Shown here piece by piece: positions 44,867-53,873 of a stretch of DNA of 64,000 bases. The position numbers and the translations under genes were made by a program. Origin of the DNA: Desulfomonilaceae bacterium. GTDB taxonomy: Bacteria; Desulfobacterota; Desulfomonilia; Desulfomonilales; Desulfomonilaceae. Each line of letters opens with the position of its first letter. Within the stretch, counting starts at the first letter, position 1. The stretch spans positions 252,478-316,477 of the forward strand of contig JBAZSD010000002.1 in NCBI GenBank assembly GCA_041662605.1, written 5' to 3'. The notes below the pieces were generated by a model, which worked only from the letters and a program-made list of their open reading frames with translations, had not been told where the DNA came from and did not search any database.

Positions 44867-46717
44867 ATGATTATAGACGAGTCTTTTTTGAAGAATCTTC
44901 CCACCAGCCCGGGCGTATACCTGATGGAGGACCGAAACGGCAAGGTCATTTATGTGGGTAAAGCCGCAAATCTTCGAAACAGGGTTAGGAACTATTTCTC
45001 AAAGAGTGGAGATGAAAGACTCAAAGTTAGGCTACTTGTTCAACACATCACAAATATCAGGACCATTCTGACTAACACAGAAAAGGAGGCCCTGTTACTC
45101 GAAAACAACCTTATCAAGGAACATCGACCAAAATACAATGTTGATCTCAGGGATGACAAGTCTTATTTTTCACTGCGGCTAAATATCTCTCATAAATATC
45201 CAAGGCTTAACTTGATCAGAACACAGAAAATCAAACCCGATGGCGAAAAATATTTTGGCCCGTATTCGTCAGCCAGAGACGCTCGTATTACGCTTCATCT
45301 CATCCGTAAGATTTTCCCTTTGAGACAGTGTTCTGATCGTCAGATAGCGACAGCCAAGAGGCCATGTTTAAATTGTCAGATGAATAGATGCCTGTGCCCG
45401 TGCATGGGAAGAATTGATCCTGAAGAATATCGGAGAATGGTGGAAAACGTTACTCTACTGCTGGAAGGCAAAAATGAGGAAGTGATAAAGGCTCTCAGAC
45501 GAGAAATGGAAGAGGCCTCGGAAAAATTGAAATTCGAAGAGGCGGCAAGAATCAGGGACCGTTTATACGCTGTGGATCGAACCCTACAAAGACAGAATGT
45601 TTCTTTTTTCCATTTTAAGGACGAAGACGTTGCAGTTGTTTTGGAAGAACCGCCCAACACCTTTGTGGTTGAGATTCTGTCATTCAGAAAAGGGAATCTC
45701 ATTTCTGAAGAATCATACATAGTGAGAAGTTCGACTCTGGAACAACATGAAGTCTTGACCTCTTCAATTAAACAGTTTTACGACGACTCAGCAGCGATAC
45801 CCGGGGAAATAATTGTTCCAACAAGGCTGGAGCGCCAGGAGATAATAGAGTCCTGGCTAACGGATCTGAAGGGTTCGAGGGTGAAAATCAGGGTGGGACA
45901 ACGGGGAACTGCCGCTCGACTCGTCGGGCTGGCTCTGAAAAACGCCAGGATGGCCCTGGAAAGAGAGAAGCAAAAGAAATCGGCCGAAAACGCTATGGAT
46001 CGATTAGCCGTCAAGCTCAAGATATCGGAGCCTCTCAGGTTGGTCGAATGCTATGATATTTCAAATATTAGTGGATCTGAGCCTGTAGGCGTTAAGGTCG
46101 CTTTCCTGGATGCCAAGCCCCTAAAATCGGCGTACAGGAAGTTCAAAATACGTGACTTTGAAAATCAGGATGATCCGGGCATGATCAATCAAGTCATCTC
46201 AAGACGAGTAAGCCACAAGGATGATGATCCCTTGGGCGATTTACTGGTCATCGATGGAGGAAAATCGCAACTTAACGCTGCGGTGGCCGGCTTGCAGGAT
46301 CTGCCCCAGAAAAACAGACCGGCGCTGATATCGATCGCCAAGGCTAGAGAAGCCGAGGACATAGATAAAATATTCGCGCCCAACAGAAAAAATCCTCTGA
46401 CATTCCCCAGAGGGGATTCCTGTCTCTTGATGATAATGAAAATCCGTGATGAAGCGCATCGATACGCTCATTCGTTTCACACAAAAAGAAGGGCTAAAAC
46501 ACTCCTTCGTTCAAGTCTTGATAGCGTTGCGGGAATTGGAGAAAAAAAACGAATTATTTTACTGAAAACGTTTGGAAGTCTTAAGGGAGTTTTGGAGGCA
46601 ACAGACGACCAACTTCTAGGCCTCCCAAGCATTACTGCCCGGGATGTAAAACGGATCAGGGAATATTTTGAGGAAACGGATTCAAACGGGCCGTCGGCGA
46701 CAAAACCTTCAAATTGA
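44867..46717 (+). CDS. uvrC: Excinuclease ABC subunit C
   Basis: Makes the two incisions in nucleotide excision repair. 616 residues with the GIY-YIG nuclease at the N-terminus (GVYLMEDRNGKVIYVGKA, residues about 15-32), UVR motif for UvrB contact (LKFEEAARIRDRLYAV, near 220), the RNase H-like nuclease region beginning CYDISNISGSEPVG, DGGKSQLNAA, and tandem HhH at the end (LDSVAGIGEKKRIILL). Complete and of normal length. Start follows AAAAGG by seven bases. Confidence 0.96.
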   Translation: MIIDESFLKNLPTSPGVYLMEDRNGKVIYVGKAANLRNRVRNYFSKSGDERLKVRLLVQHITNIRTILTNTEKEALLLENNLIKEHRPKYNVDLRDDKSYFSLRLNISHKYPRLNLIRTQKIKPDGEKYFGPYSSARDARITLHLIRKIFPLRQCSDRQIATAKRPCLNCQMNRCLCPCMGRIDPEEYRRMVENVTLLLEGKNEEVIKALRREMEEASEKLKFEEAARIRDRLYAVDRTLQRQNVSFFHFKDEDVAVVLEEPPNTFVVEILSFRKGNLISEESYIVRSSTLEQHEVLTSSIKQFYDDSAAIPGEIIVPTRLERQEIIESWLTDLKGSRVKIRVGQRGTAARLVGLALKNARMALEREKQKKSAENAMDRLAVKLKISEPLRLVECYDISNISGSEPVGVKVAFLDAKPLKSAYRKFKIRDFENQDDPGMINQVISRRVSHKDDDPLGDLLVIDGGKSQLNAAVAGLQDLPQKNRPALISIAKAREAEDIDKIFAPNRKNPLTFPRGDSCLLMIMKIRDEAHRYAHSFHTKRRAKTLLRSSLDSVAGIGEKKRIILLKTFGSLKGVLEATDDQLLGLPSITARDVKRIREYFEETDSNGPSATKPSN

Positions 46718-46785
46718 ATCAGCGAGCGCCTTTGCGTCATTATCCAATTTTTCAAGACCAGTTACCTTATAGGAGTCGAAAAATT

Positions 46786-47181
46786 TTGAAAGCATTAAAA
46801 TCAGTAGAAATTTTCTATGATGTCATCTGTGAAAATTGCGATTCTTTTGATGAAGGACAATGTTGTAAGGAATTTCCTCCTATTCCAGTCGGAAAAGACA
46901 ACAAATGTGGCGAAGGAGACTGGTCATTTAGGGGAAACGTCGTTAATTTCCGTCAAATTTGTTTAGAATTAGTACCTTCTGGTTTTGTAACTGATGTCGA
47001 AGATGTAGAATGTAAAAATTGTATTTATTATGACCCATCAAGAGAAGAATGCCATTTTCATAGACAGAATGTTTACAAATCAGCCCCCGATGATTGGTGT
47101 GACAATGGGGCATGGCTGTATCAAGAAAATGATGATGAGGTTACTCTTGTTTCTTTATCTTTTTTTTACCCAAATGATTGA
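46786..47181 (+). CDS. Hypothetical protein with duplicated cysteine module
   Basis: About 131 residues from TTG 46786, which has AGGAG ten bases upstream; a TTG at 46714 overlapping the uvrC stop would add 24 residues. Two modules repeat: CENCDSFDEGQCCKEF with a later CGEGDW, and CKNCIYYDPSREECHFH with a later CDNGAWLY. Each has the form C-x2-C-x6/9-C followed about 15-20 residues on by C-x2-G-x-W, suggesting two metal or Fe-S sites. The gene is clearly AT-richer than uvrC. It has no partner; function unknown. Confidence 0.65.
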   Translation: MKALKSVEIFYDVICENCDSFDEGQCCKEFPPIPVGKDNKCGEGDWSFRGNVVNFRQICLELVPSGFVTDVEDVECKNCIYYDPSREECHFHRQNVYKSAPDDWCDNGAWLYQENDDEVTLVSLSFFYPND

Positions 47182-47584
47182 GGGTTAGGATGCTCAAGAA
47201 AACAAATGATGGTCGGTTTTGTGACTTTTATTCGTAGAAGTCTGTAATTCAGAATTTCATACCAAAAAAAATGCCCGTTACGCAACGGGCTAAAGTAAGG
47301 ATTAGGGGTTATTATCTCGACGCCCAAACAAACATGCTATTGAGATGTTGTCAAGTTTTTTTAAACAATAGTCTCTACTTATTTCAACTGACTGGTATAT
47401 AAAAATAGTTTAGTAATTTAATATTACAGACAAATATTTGTAGATAATATTGTTTTAAATTTTTGTGGTGTGCTCTATGCCAGCTATTCTTTTGGACGGG
47501 ATAACTTATGTTTGCTGAGGTAATGACGGCTGCCTCAGCGTTAATACCCTCTCAGACCTAATTAACATTGTCCAATCGGCGATG
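47182..47584. other. AT-rich gene-free interval between Cys-module gene and egtD
   Basis: About 400 bases with AT content far above that of the neighbours and no open frame of note on either strand. The only clear structure is the minus-strand terminator at 47264-47290. The rest, for example 47330-47470, is low-complexity AT with no repeat I can define. Confidence 0.7.
47264..47290 (-). terminator. Intrinsic terminator of the egtD operon
   Basis: On the minus strand GCCCGTT (47284-47290 complement) pairs with AACGGGC around a four-base loop, perfect 7-bp stem, followed by A and eight T (47264-47271 complement). It lies about 300 bases downstream of egtD and is the first strong stop for that transcript. 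Confidence 0.85.
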
Positions 47585-48616
47585 TCATGGTCGGCTCAGA
47601 ACAGCCTCGAGCAGTGAGAACCAACCTCTCGGATCGGAGTACCAACGACTCACTTTCATCCCCGCGTCACGAATCATCTTTTCTGCGCCATCCCGACTGA
47701 ATTTACAGCAAATCTCCGTCCGAATAGTTTCCCCTTTTCTCAGGACGAAGGACGCAGCGATGGCTTTGACTTCTACCCAAATGTCTCTGTTGGCTCGAAG
47801 ATGCATTTCGACGCGTTCATCTTCACTATTAAAGAATGCGACGTGGTCAAAGGAATCCGGTTTAAAATTTGCCCGCAACTCACGATTGATGACGAGCAAC
47901 ATATTCTTGTTGAATTCGGCTGTGAGGCCTTGCGAATCATTGTAAGCAGCCTCAATGATTTCGATCGGTTTGACCATGTCCAGCCCGAGTAAAAAACGAT
48001 CGCCAGGATTGAGAGTCGCGGCCACACTTTTTAGAAAAGACGACGCTTCCCGCTCGTTCAGGTTGCCGATGGTGCTGCCGAAGAACAGAACAAGCTTGGG
48101 GCGGTTCGATTGCACACAATGTAGGTCGCAAGTAAAATCCGCCACAATTCCATTGACTTTGAGTTCCGGGTAGAGGGTTGTCAGTTCGGCCGCGGATTTC
48201 GTCAAAGCTGAAGCGCACACATCCACCGGCATATATCGGACATTGGTTCTACCCCGGCGTCCCAAGGCTTCGAGCAATGTCCGGATTTTCCAGTTTGCCC
48301 CGGATCCCAATTCTACGAGATCGCCATGCCCTATCCCTCGGACTATTTCCTTTGCATGATCGCAGAGCAACCGCAGTTCAATTTTCGTCGGATAATATTC
48401 AGGAAGATTGCAGATGAGTTCAAAGAGCTTCGATCCACGGGCATCGTAGAAATACTTACTTGGTATGTATTTCTGTTGGGCCCTCAGACCCGCCAGAACA
48501 TCGCAAGCCATTGTGTTGGTAGCGTCTTCCTCTAACCGGTTTGGGGCAGTGAGTCCCGTTAAAGCAGAAGATGCTCGCATAATGTATATACGCTCCTTTT
48601 CAACAGTCGCGATCAC
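47585..48616 (-). CDS. egtD: L-histidine N(alpha)-trimethyltransferase (ergothioneine synthesis)
   Basis: SAM-dependent enzyme converting histidine to hercynine. 343 residues with the family hallmark KYFYDARGSKLFELIC and LPEYYPTKIEL near residues 57-85, SAM site VELGSGANWK, GSTIGNLNEREA, the histidine-site segment TAEFNKNMLLVINRELRANF and the C-terminal SRWYSDPRGWFSLLEAV, all matching EgtD. Start GTG 48616 has AAAGG; an ATG at 48580 follows AAGGAG by twelve bases. It lies about 45 bases downstream of the metallopterin-desulfurase fusion and no EgtB, EgtA or EgtC is present, so the sulfur step should be done by that fusion. Confidence 0.93.
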   Translation of the reverse strand: MIATVEKERIYIMRASSALTGLTAPNRLEEDATNTMACDVLAGLRAQQKYIPSKYFYDARGSKLFELICNLPEYYPTKIELRLLCDHAKEIVRGIGHGDLVELGSGANWKIRTLLEALGRRGRTNVRYMPVDVCASALTKSAAELTTLYPELKVNGIVADFTCDLHCVQSNRPKLVLFFGSTIGNLNEREASSFLKSVAATLNPGDRFLLGLDMVKPIEIIEAAYNDSQGLTAEFNKNMLLVINRELRANFKPDSFDHVAFFNSEDERVEMHLRANRDIWVEVKAIAASFVLRKGETIRTEICCKFSRDGAEKMIRDAGMKVSRWYSDPRGWFSLLEAVLSRP

Positions 48617-48662
48617 GAAGCCTTTACCTGGTCTTTCAACGCTTCATCACTATCTGAATTGA

Positions 48663-51600
48663 CTAGCGACAAGGAACGAAGCGGACGCCAGCAGCGGTAT
48701 CCCTAACAATTTCTCCCAAGAGATTGATCGTATGGTCGATCTCTTCTTTAGTGTTGTTCAGGCCCAGCGAAAATCTGAGAGCGCAATGGGCTTCCTCTGG
48801 AGACAGTCCCATGGCAAGCAGGGCGTGCGATGGTTCCGGGGAGCCCGCCCTACAGGCGGACCCCGAAGAGAGAGCTACTCCGCGATGATCCAGGGCAAGA
48901 ACAACCGACTCGCCCCGCATTCCCGCTAATGTCAGGTTAACCGTGTTAGGAAGCCGCTCCTCAAGTGGCCCGTTACGTCTGGCGCCCGGGACGATTCTCT
49001 TGATCCCCTCCTCCAGCCTATCCCTCAAACTCCGTATCCTATCCATTTCAGGGAATCTTTGAATCGCTAGCTCAGCGGCTTTGCCCAGCCCAGCGATACC
49101 TGGGGTGTTTTCTGTTCCCGCTCGTAGACCGTGTTCCTGTTTACCGCCGTGAACCAGTGAATCGAGCGTGACCCCCTGTCGAACATACAGGGCGCCGACG
49201 CCTTTGGGCCCGTGGATTTTATGACCCGACAAAGTGAGGAGGTCTATATCCAACTGCCGGACATCGATGGGAATCTTGCCGACGGCCTGCACTCCGTCCG
49301 TGTGGAAAAGCGCTCCATGCTTTCGAGCCAACCGTGCGAGTTCGGCTATGGGTTGAACAGCTCCGGTTTCATTGTTCGCGGCCATAACACTTACCAATGT
49401 AGTGTCTGCAGTCAACGCTGCTTCCAAATCACCTGGATCGATTAAGCCTTCCCTGCTCGCCGAAAGCCTCGTTACCCTAAAACCCTGGCCTTCCAGCCAC
49501 TTGCATGCTTCCAGGACAGCAGGATGCTCTATAGCGGTGGTAATAATGTGGTTACCTTGTCCGCTGCGAGCAAAGGCGACTCCTTTGATCGCCAGATTGT
49601 CGGATTCGGAGCCTCCACCCGTGAAAACTATTCTTCTCGCTGTGCAGTTGAGCAATTGAGCTACCTGCCGCCGCGCGGATTCAACGATGGATCTGGCTTC
49701 GCTGCCGAATCCATGAATGCTGGAAGGGTTACCGAAGCATAGATCGGCGCATTCGGCCACTGTTTTAGCGACCTCCGGGTCCAGCGGCGTGGTTGCGTTG
49801 TGGTCCAGATAGATGCGCCGCTTCGTGACAGCCATTCGCTGGGCGCCCTTCGTCGGCGCCAACGACTGAAGTTCCTCGGAACAACCGCCGGCCACTATTG
49901 GCCCAGTTTCATCAATCCGGAACACTTCGCACATCAGAGCCTTGTATACGGGAAACCCGGAGATGGGATCATATCGCTTTAGATCGGTCAGATCGTTGAC
50001 ATTACAGTCTTGCCAGGCTTGCGGCCCTACAGGTCCGCCTCCACCCATGCTAGCGTCGACTACACCCCGCATGATGTTGTCGGTAACGTACGCCCTGAAT
50101 CTGACGCTGCCCCGTGGACTGGCCACCTCGACGAGAGCGCCGGTGGCAATGTTACGGTCCAGAGCGTCCCTGGAATTTATGGTGACCGTCGGTTCCGGTC
50201 GCACCTTCACGAGATCGGGAACATTGTGGAACTGGGAACGAAAATCAGTGGTGACCCTGGACCCGGAACTAAACACCAGCGGAAACTGTTCCGTAAGGGT
50301 CGGCTGCGCCATGGGGCCTTCTTTCGGGTCGGTGTACACCGGAAGTGGGTCGTAGCCGTGTTCCTCCAGAATCGTCGAAGCAATCTCAAACTTACCCGTT
50401 GGGGTTTCGAAGCCGGGTCGGCCGTCGGATCGCAGCCTGCCCTTTTCCCACTTACGGTATTCCATCATCACCGTGGGAACCCGAGCAAGGCCATCCGCTG
50501 CCCGCACCTGTTCGAGGGTAAACCCGGACGGCTTCAGCGCATGTCTCAGCAGCGCTTCCTCAGTCTGAGGATATAGATGCCCATAACCCAGGCGTTTGGC
50601 CAATTCGGCAAGAATGAAGAAGCCGTGGCGTGCCTCACCCTCAGGCTCGACGACACGTTCCCGGATCCTGAAAAGTGGGCCGTACACCATGTATGATTCA
50701 ATCTCATAATATGTCGCCGCCGGAAGCACCAGGTCGGCATACGCAGCATCGGCCGTGAAAAAACGATCTATGCATACCAGAAAGTCCAGCGCCGCCAATG
50801 TCTCGCGCCAGATATGAGGTTGGGGCCACGCAGTGATTATCGAGCCGCCTTCGATGATTAGTGACCTGATCGGATAGGGTTTTCCGTGCAAAACCGCGTC
50901 CGGAAGGCAAATGGCATGAGATTCCCCGCGGTATGCGCTGTACACAGGAAAGCGATCTCGGCCGAGGGCCTTTCTCACGTCCGGGTTGGGAAGATGTCCC
51001 CCCCTGTTCATGGGGAATTGGTTCTCCCGCATGGTGAAGCAACGACCGCCTGGAACGTCAATCTGACCGGCCAGCGCCCAGAGTGTCATTGTGGCCCTAA
51101 TTGCCTGAACTCCGCTGTCACTGTATTCCAGCCCGCTGTACATGACAGGAGAGGCTCCCCGTGCAGAGGCCATGCGCCTGGCTAACTTCCGGATAGTGTC
51201 GGCAGGGACTCTAGTGATCGTCTCCACGACCTCGGGGCGAAAGTGCTGACAATACCTCGCGAAGTCGTTGAAACCATGGGTCCAGTCCTGAACAAAGCTC
51301 TCGTCGTAGAGTTCCTCTTCGATGAGAACCTGACACATGCCGAGCGCCAGGGCCCCGTCAGTGCCCGGCCTAATTGGGATCCACTCGGCGTCGGTCGCGA
51401 TTGCCGTTCCGGTACGCCTGGGATCGATAACTACAACCTCGGCGCCACGCTGCCGGGCCTTCATGATGCGGGCGAAATCCAAAGGTGGGCAGTCGGTCGC
51501 AGGATTAGCTCCCCACACGACAATGAGATCAGCGTTCTCCAGATCCGAGAACATATTAATCATCATTCCGCCCGCGGTTACGTGCGGAGCGATCATCGCA

Positions 51601-52082
51601 AAGGATACATAGCAAAGGGCGCCCACGCCCAGGGTATTCGGCGACCCAAAGGGGAACAGGACGCTCGAAGCCGAAGATACCGCTACTCCCTGAGGCTGGA
51701 ATACATCGCACTCAGACTGCTCGAAACTTCCTCTACCCGTGTATATGGCTGCAGCTTCCGGCCCGTAAGTTTCCTTAATGGAGTTGAGCCTGGAGACAAT
51801 TATCTCAAAAGCCTCGTCCCACGTAATGCGTTTAAACTCATACCCACCCTTTGGACCGGTCCTTAGCAACGGATGACGCAGCCGATCCGGCGAATAAACT
51901 ATCTGGGGCGACTGCCGGCCCAGATCGCATATCATACCAAGTTCCGAGTCCTCGTCCGGCTCTGCCTTACACATCTTCCCTGCCGAATCATAGGTTACTT
52001 TGACCCAGCATCCGGCCGGACAGATGCCGCACAATGCCCGACGCTGTCGCTCAACCCCACGAGTCTTTGTTAATTTGGTCAC
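48663..52082 (-). CDS. Molybdo/tungstopterin oxidoreductase fused to cysteine desulfurase; probable ergothioneine synthase
   Basis: One uninterrupted frame, about 1,139 residues from GTG 52082 (GAGG five bases upstream; TTG 52121 is in frame). Residues 15-740 are a DMSO-reductase-family protein: [4Fe-4S] motif CGICPAGC with fourth Cys in GMICDLGRQ, probable metal-ligand Cys in SPNTLGVGALCY, NPATDCPPLDF and MYGPLFRIRERVVEPEGE. From about residue 755 a complete class I cysteine desulfurase follows: IYLDHNATTPLD, IEHPAVLEACKWL, PLP Lys in LSGHKIHGPKG and catalytic Cys in SSGSACRAGSPEPSHAL. With egtD next door this fits a metallopterin ergothioneine synthase: persulfide from cysteine is delivered to hercynine at the metal site. 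GC content is visibly higher than in its neighbours. Confidence 0.88.
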   Translation of the reverse strand: MTKLTKTRGVERQRRALCGICPAGCWVKVTYDSAGKMCKAEPDEDSELGMICDLGRQSPQIVYSPDRLRHPLLRTGPKGGYEFKRITWDEAFEIIVSRLNSIKETYGPEAAAIYTGRGSFEQSECDVFQPQGVAVSSASSVLFPFGSPNTLGVGALCYVSFAMIAPHVTAGGMMINMFSDLENADLIVVWGANPATDCPPLDFARIMKARQRGAEVVVIDPRRTGTAIATDAEWIPIRPGTDGALALGMCQVLIEEELYDESFVQDWTHGFNDFARYCQHFRPEVVETITRVPADTIRKLARRMASARGASPVMYSGLEYSDSGVQAIRATMTLWALAGQIDVPGGRCFTMRENQFPMNRGGHLPNPDVRKALGRDRFPVYSAYRGESHAICLPDAVLHGKPYPIRSLIIEGGSIITAWPQPHIWRETLAALDFLVCIDRFFTADAAYADLVLPAATYYEIESYMVYGPLFRIRERVVEPEGEARHGFFILAELAKRLGYGHLYPQTEEALLRHALKPSGFTLEQVRAADGLARVPTVMMEYRKWEKGRLRSDGRPGFETPTGKFEIASTILEEHGYDPLPVYTDPKEGPMAQPTLTEQFPLVFSSGSRVTTDFRSQFHNVPDLVKVRPEPTVTINSRDALDRNIATGALVEVASPRGSVRFRAYVTDNIMRGVVDASMGGGGPVGPQAWQDCNVNDLTDLKRYDPISGFPVYKALMCEVFRIDETGPIVAGGCSEELQSLAPTKGAQRMAVTKRRIYLDHNATTPLDPEVAKTVAECADLCFGNPSSIHGFGSEARSIVESARRQVAQLLNCTARRIVFTGGGSESDNLAIKGVAFARSGQGNHIITTAIEHPAVLEACKWLEGQGFRVTRLSASREGLIDPGDLEAALTADTTLVSVMAANNETGAVQPIAELARLARKHGALFHTDGVQAVGKIPIDVRQLDIDLLTLSGHKIHGPKGVGALYVRQGVTLDSLVHGGKQEHGLRAGTENTPGIAGLGKAAELAIQRFPEMDRIRSLRDRLEEGIKRIVPGARRNGPLEERLPNTVNLTLAGMRGESVVLALDHRGVALSSGSACRAGSPEPSHALLAMGLSPEEAHCALRFSLGLNNTKEEIDHTINLLGEIVRDTAAGVRFVPCR

Positions 52083-52132
52083 AAGAACCTCAACAACAAG
52101 CGACGTGACAGCCGGCGCCAATACCGGGCCGC

Positions 52133-52987
52133 CTATTCCACAAGACTAGAACCTGGCCCATTGGCGCAGTCCAATTTCCGAAACGTTTCACCAACAATTG
52201 GAATATCACTTAATTTCCTCTGGCGTGTCAGACACTTGACGACCGGAAGCGGTTTCATTTTTTGGCTTTCCACCCAACCATCGGGAGCGTACAAAATAGC
52301 GTAATGAGACACTCCCAGCGGGGATCTCCAATACTCGATAAATTGTCTAACCTCGTGTTTTGGCTCGATGACGCCAAAATGGCCTTCAAGAAGAAGATCT
52401 GCATCCAGGCTTATAAGTCTTGTCAAAGAATCCAGATACTGTTTTTCATCAGACAGGAATTCCGAATGGATCGGGCCGTGGATGTCCTGTCCGAAAAGAA
52501 TAAGCTCACCGTCAATCTCTGTAGTATACGCCACCGAACCTGGGGAGTGGCCCGGGCAGTGAATGGCTGTCAAGGAGCCGCTACCGACGGCAAGTTTCGA
52601 TTCTTTTCCCTGCAATTTGATGTCTACAGTGAAGGGTTCGGCTTGGGCCCCATACCAGGAAGCTCCAGTCACACGATTGTCGCCTGATTCGAGATAGATC
52701 GCATCCAACTCATGCGCCACGATTCGGCAACCGTATTCGTCTCTCACAGCCTTTGCGCCACCGCTATGATCGAAGTGACAGTGAGTCAAAAGTAGGTATT
52801 CGAGCTGCACGCCTGGTTCCATGCATTCGGCGATGTTTTTTATCAATTGCGCTTGACCTCGCCCACTTCCGGCGTCTATGAGAGCAGCTTTATCTGCGAA
52901 CCTTATAAGGTAGATGTCTGCGTCAGACGGATCAGTTAGGCCGTTCCCGCCCACGTGCCATAGATTGTTCCTGATTCTTACAGTCAC
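52133..52987 (-). CDS. Metallo-beta-lactamase-fold hydrolase, copy 1
   Basis: 284 residues. Metal motif THCHFDHSGG (H-x-H-x-D-H), later His in IHCPGHSPGS and Asp in LFGQDIHG, and EGHFGVIEPK: the glyoxalase II-type layout. The first 215 residues are about 80% identical to copy 2 by eye; the C-terminal 65 residues (YWRSPLGVSHYAILYAPDGW onward) are unique. Its GTG start at 52987 has GGGG upstream. It ends 11 bases before the fusion gene. Possible roles: persulfide or thioester hydrolysis; not provable from sequence. Confidence 0.85.
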   Translation of the reverse strand: MTVRIRNNLWHVGGNGLTDPSDADIYLIRFADKAALIDAGSGRGQAQLIKNIAECMEPGVQLEYLLLTHCHFDHSGGAKAVRDEYGCRIVAHELDAIYLESGDNRVTGASWYGAQAEPFTVDIKLQGKESKLAVGSGSLTAIHCPGHSPGSVAYTTEIDGELILFGQDIHGPIHSEFLSDEKQYLDSLTRLISLDADLLLEGHFGVIEPKHEVRQFIEYWRSPLGVSHYAILYAPDGWVESQKMKPLPVVKCLTRQRKLSDIPIVGETFRKLDCANGPGSSLVE

Positions 52988-53140
52988 TCGGAACCCCTAT
53001 TTGTTCGGCGCAATGATATTGTTCAGTTGACCGGAGGTCATGACCAACAACGAAGGCCTACCCATTATCACGCCATCATCCGGAACGTCACTGACGGTCC
53101 CAGATACGCAAAAGTGTCCTTTAGCCGACCGGGTTTGTTA

Positions 53141-53833
53141 CTAGCACCGACATGGTTGCGGAGATGGGGTTATGCAAGACTCAATAAATTCTCGAACCTC
53201 TTGTTTTGTCTCGATGACGCCAAAATGGCCTTCCAGAAGGAGATCGGCCTCCAGGTTTAGAAGTCTTGCCAACGAATCCAGATACTGTTTTTCATCGGAA
53301 AGGAATTCCGAATGGATCGGACCGTGCGCGTCTTGCCCAAAAAGAACAAGTTGACCGTCAATGTCCGTAGTATACACGACCGAACCAGGGGAGTGGCCCG
53401 GGCAGTGAATGGCGGTCACGGCGCCGGGGCCAATAGCGAGTTTCGATTCTTGGCCCTGTAATTTGATATCGATGGGGAATGGTTCCAGGCGGGCTCCGTA
53501 GAGCGCTGCTCCAGTCACACGGTTGTCGCCTGATTCGAGATAGATCGCATCCAACTCATGAGCCACGATTCGGCAGCCGTATTCCTCTCTTATGGCGCGG
53601 GCGCCGCCGGTATGATCGAAGTGACAGTGAGTCAGCAGAAGGTATTCAAGTTGAGCGTCTGGTTCCAGGCATTCGGCAATGTTTTTTATCAATTGCGCTT
53701 GACCTCGCCCACTTCCGGCGTCAATGAGAACTGCTTTGTCGCCGAACCTTAGTAGGTAAGAGGCGGCGTCCGAGGGATCAGTCAGCCCTCTTCCGCCGAC
53801 TTGCCATAAATTATTTCTGATTCTTACGCTCAC
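53141..53833 (-). CDS. Metallo-beta-lactamase-fold hydrolase, copy 2 (shorter paralogue)
   Basis: 230 residues with all metal ligands conserved (THCHFDHTGG, IHCPGHSPGS, LFGQDAHG). It matches copy 1 through VIETKQEVREFIE, then diverges and stops after ESCITPSPQPCRC. The missing tail shows no remnant downstream in any frame I checked. GTG start at 53833 with AAAGGGG five bases upstream. Sits between the ferredoxin gene (40 bases) and copy 1 (153 bases). Confidence 0.85.
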   Translation of the reverse strand: MSVRIRNNLWQVGGRGLTDPSDAASYLLRFGDKAVLIDAGSGRGQAQLIKNIAECLEPDAQLEYLLLTHCHFDHTGGARAIREEYGCRIVAHELDAIYLESGDNRVTGAALYGARLEPFPIDIKLQGQESKLAIGPGAVTAIHCPGHSPGSVVYTTDIDGQLVLFGQDAHGPIHSEFLSDEKQYLDSLARLLNLEADLLLEGHFGVIETKQEVREFIESCITPSPQPCRC

Positions 53834-53873
53834 TCCTACCCCTTTTCAAACAAACGTGAAACAGCGAACCGTG

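Noticed and set aside
50010..50576. 188-residue plus-strand open frame inside the fusion gene
   Set aside because: Antisense to a gene with complete motifs; long antisense frames are expected in GC-rich DNA and this one has no recognisable domain or ribosome site.
51243..51866. 207-residue plus-strand open frame
   Set aside because: Also antisense to the metallopterin domain, same explanation.
52988..53140. Possible remnant of a C-terminal tail for MBL copy 2
   Set aside because: All three frames checked lack resemblance to the tail of copy 1.
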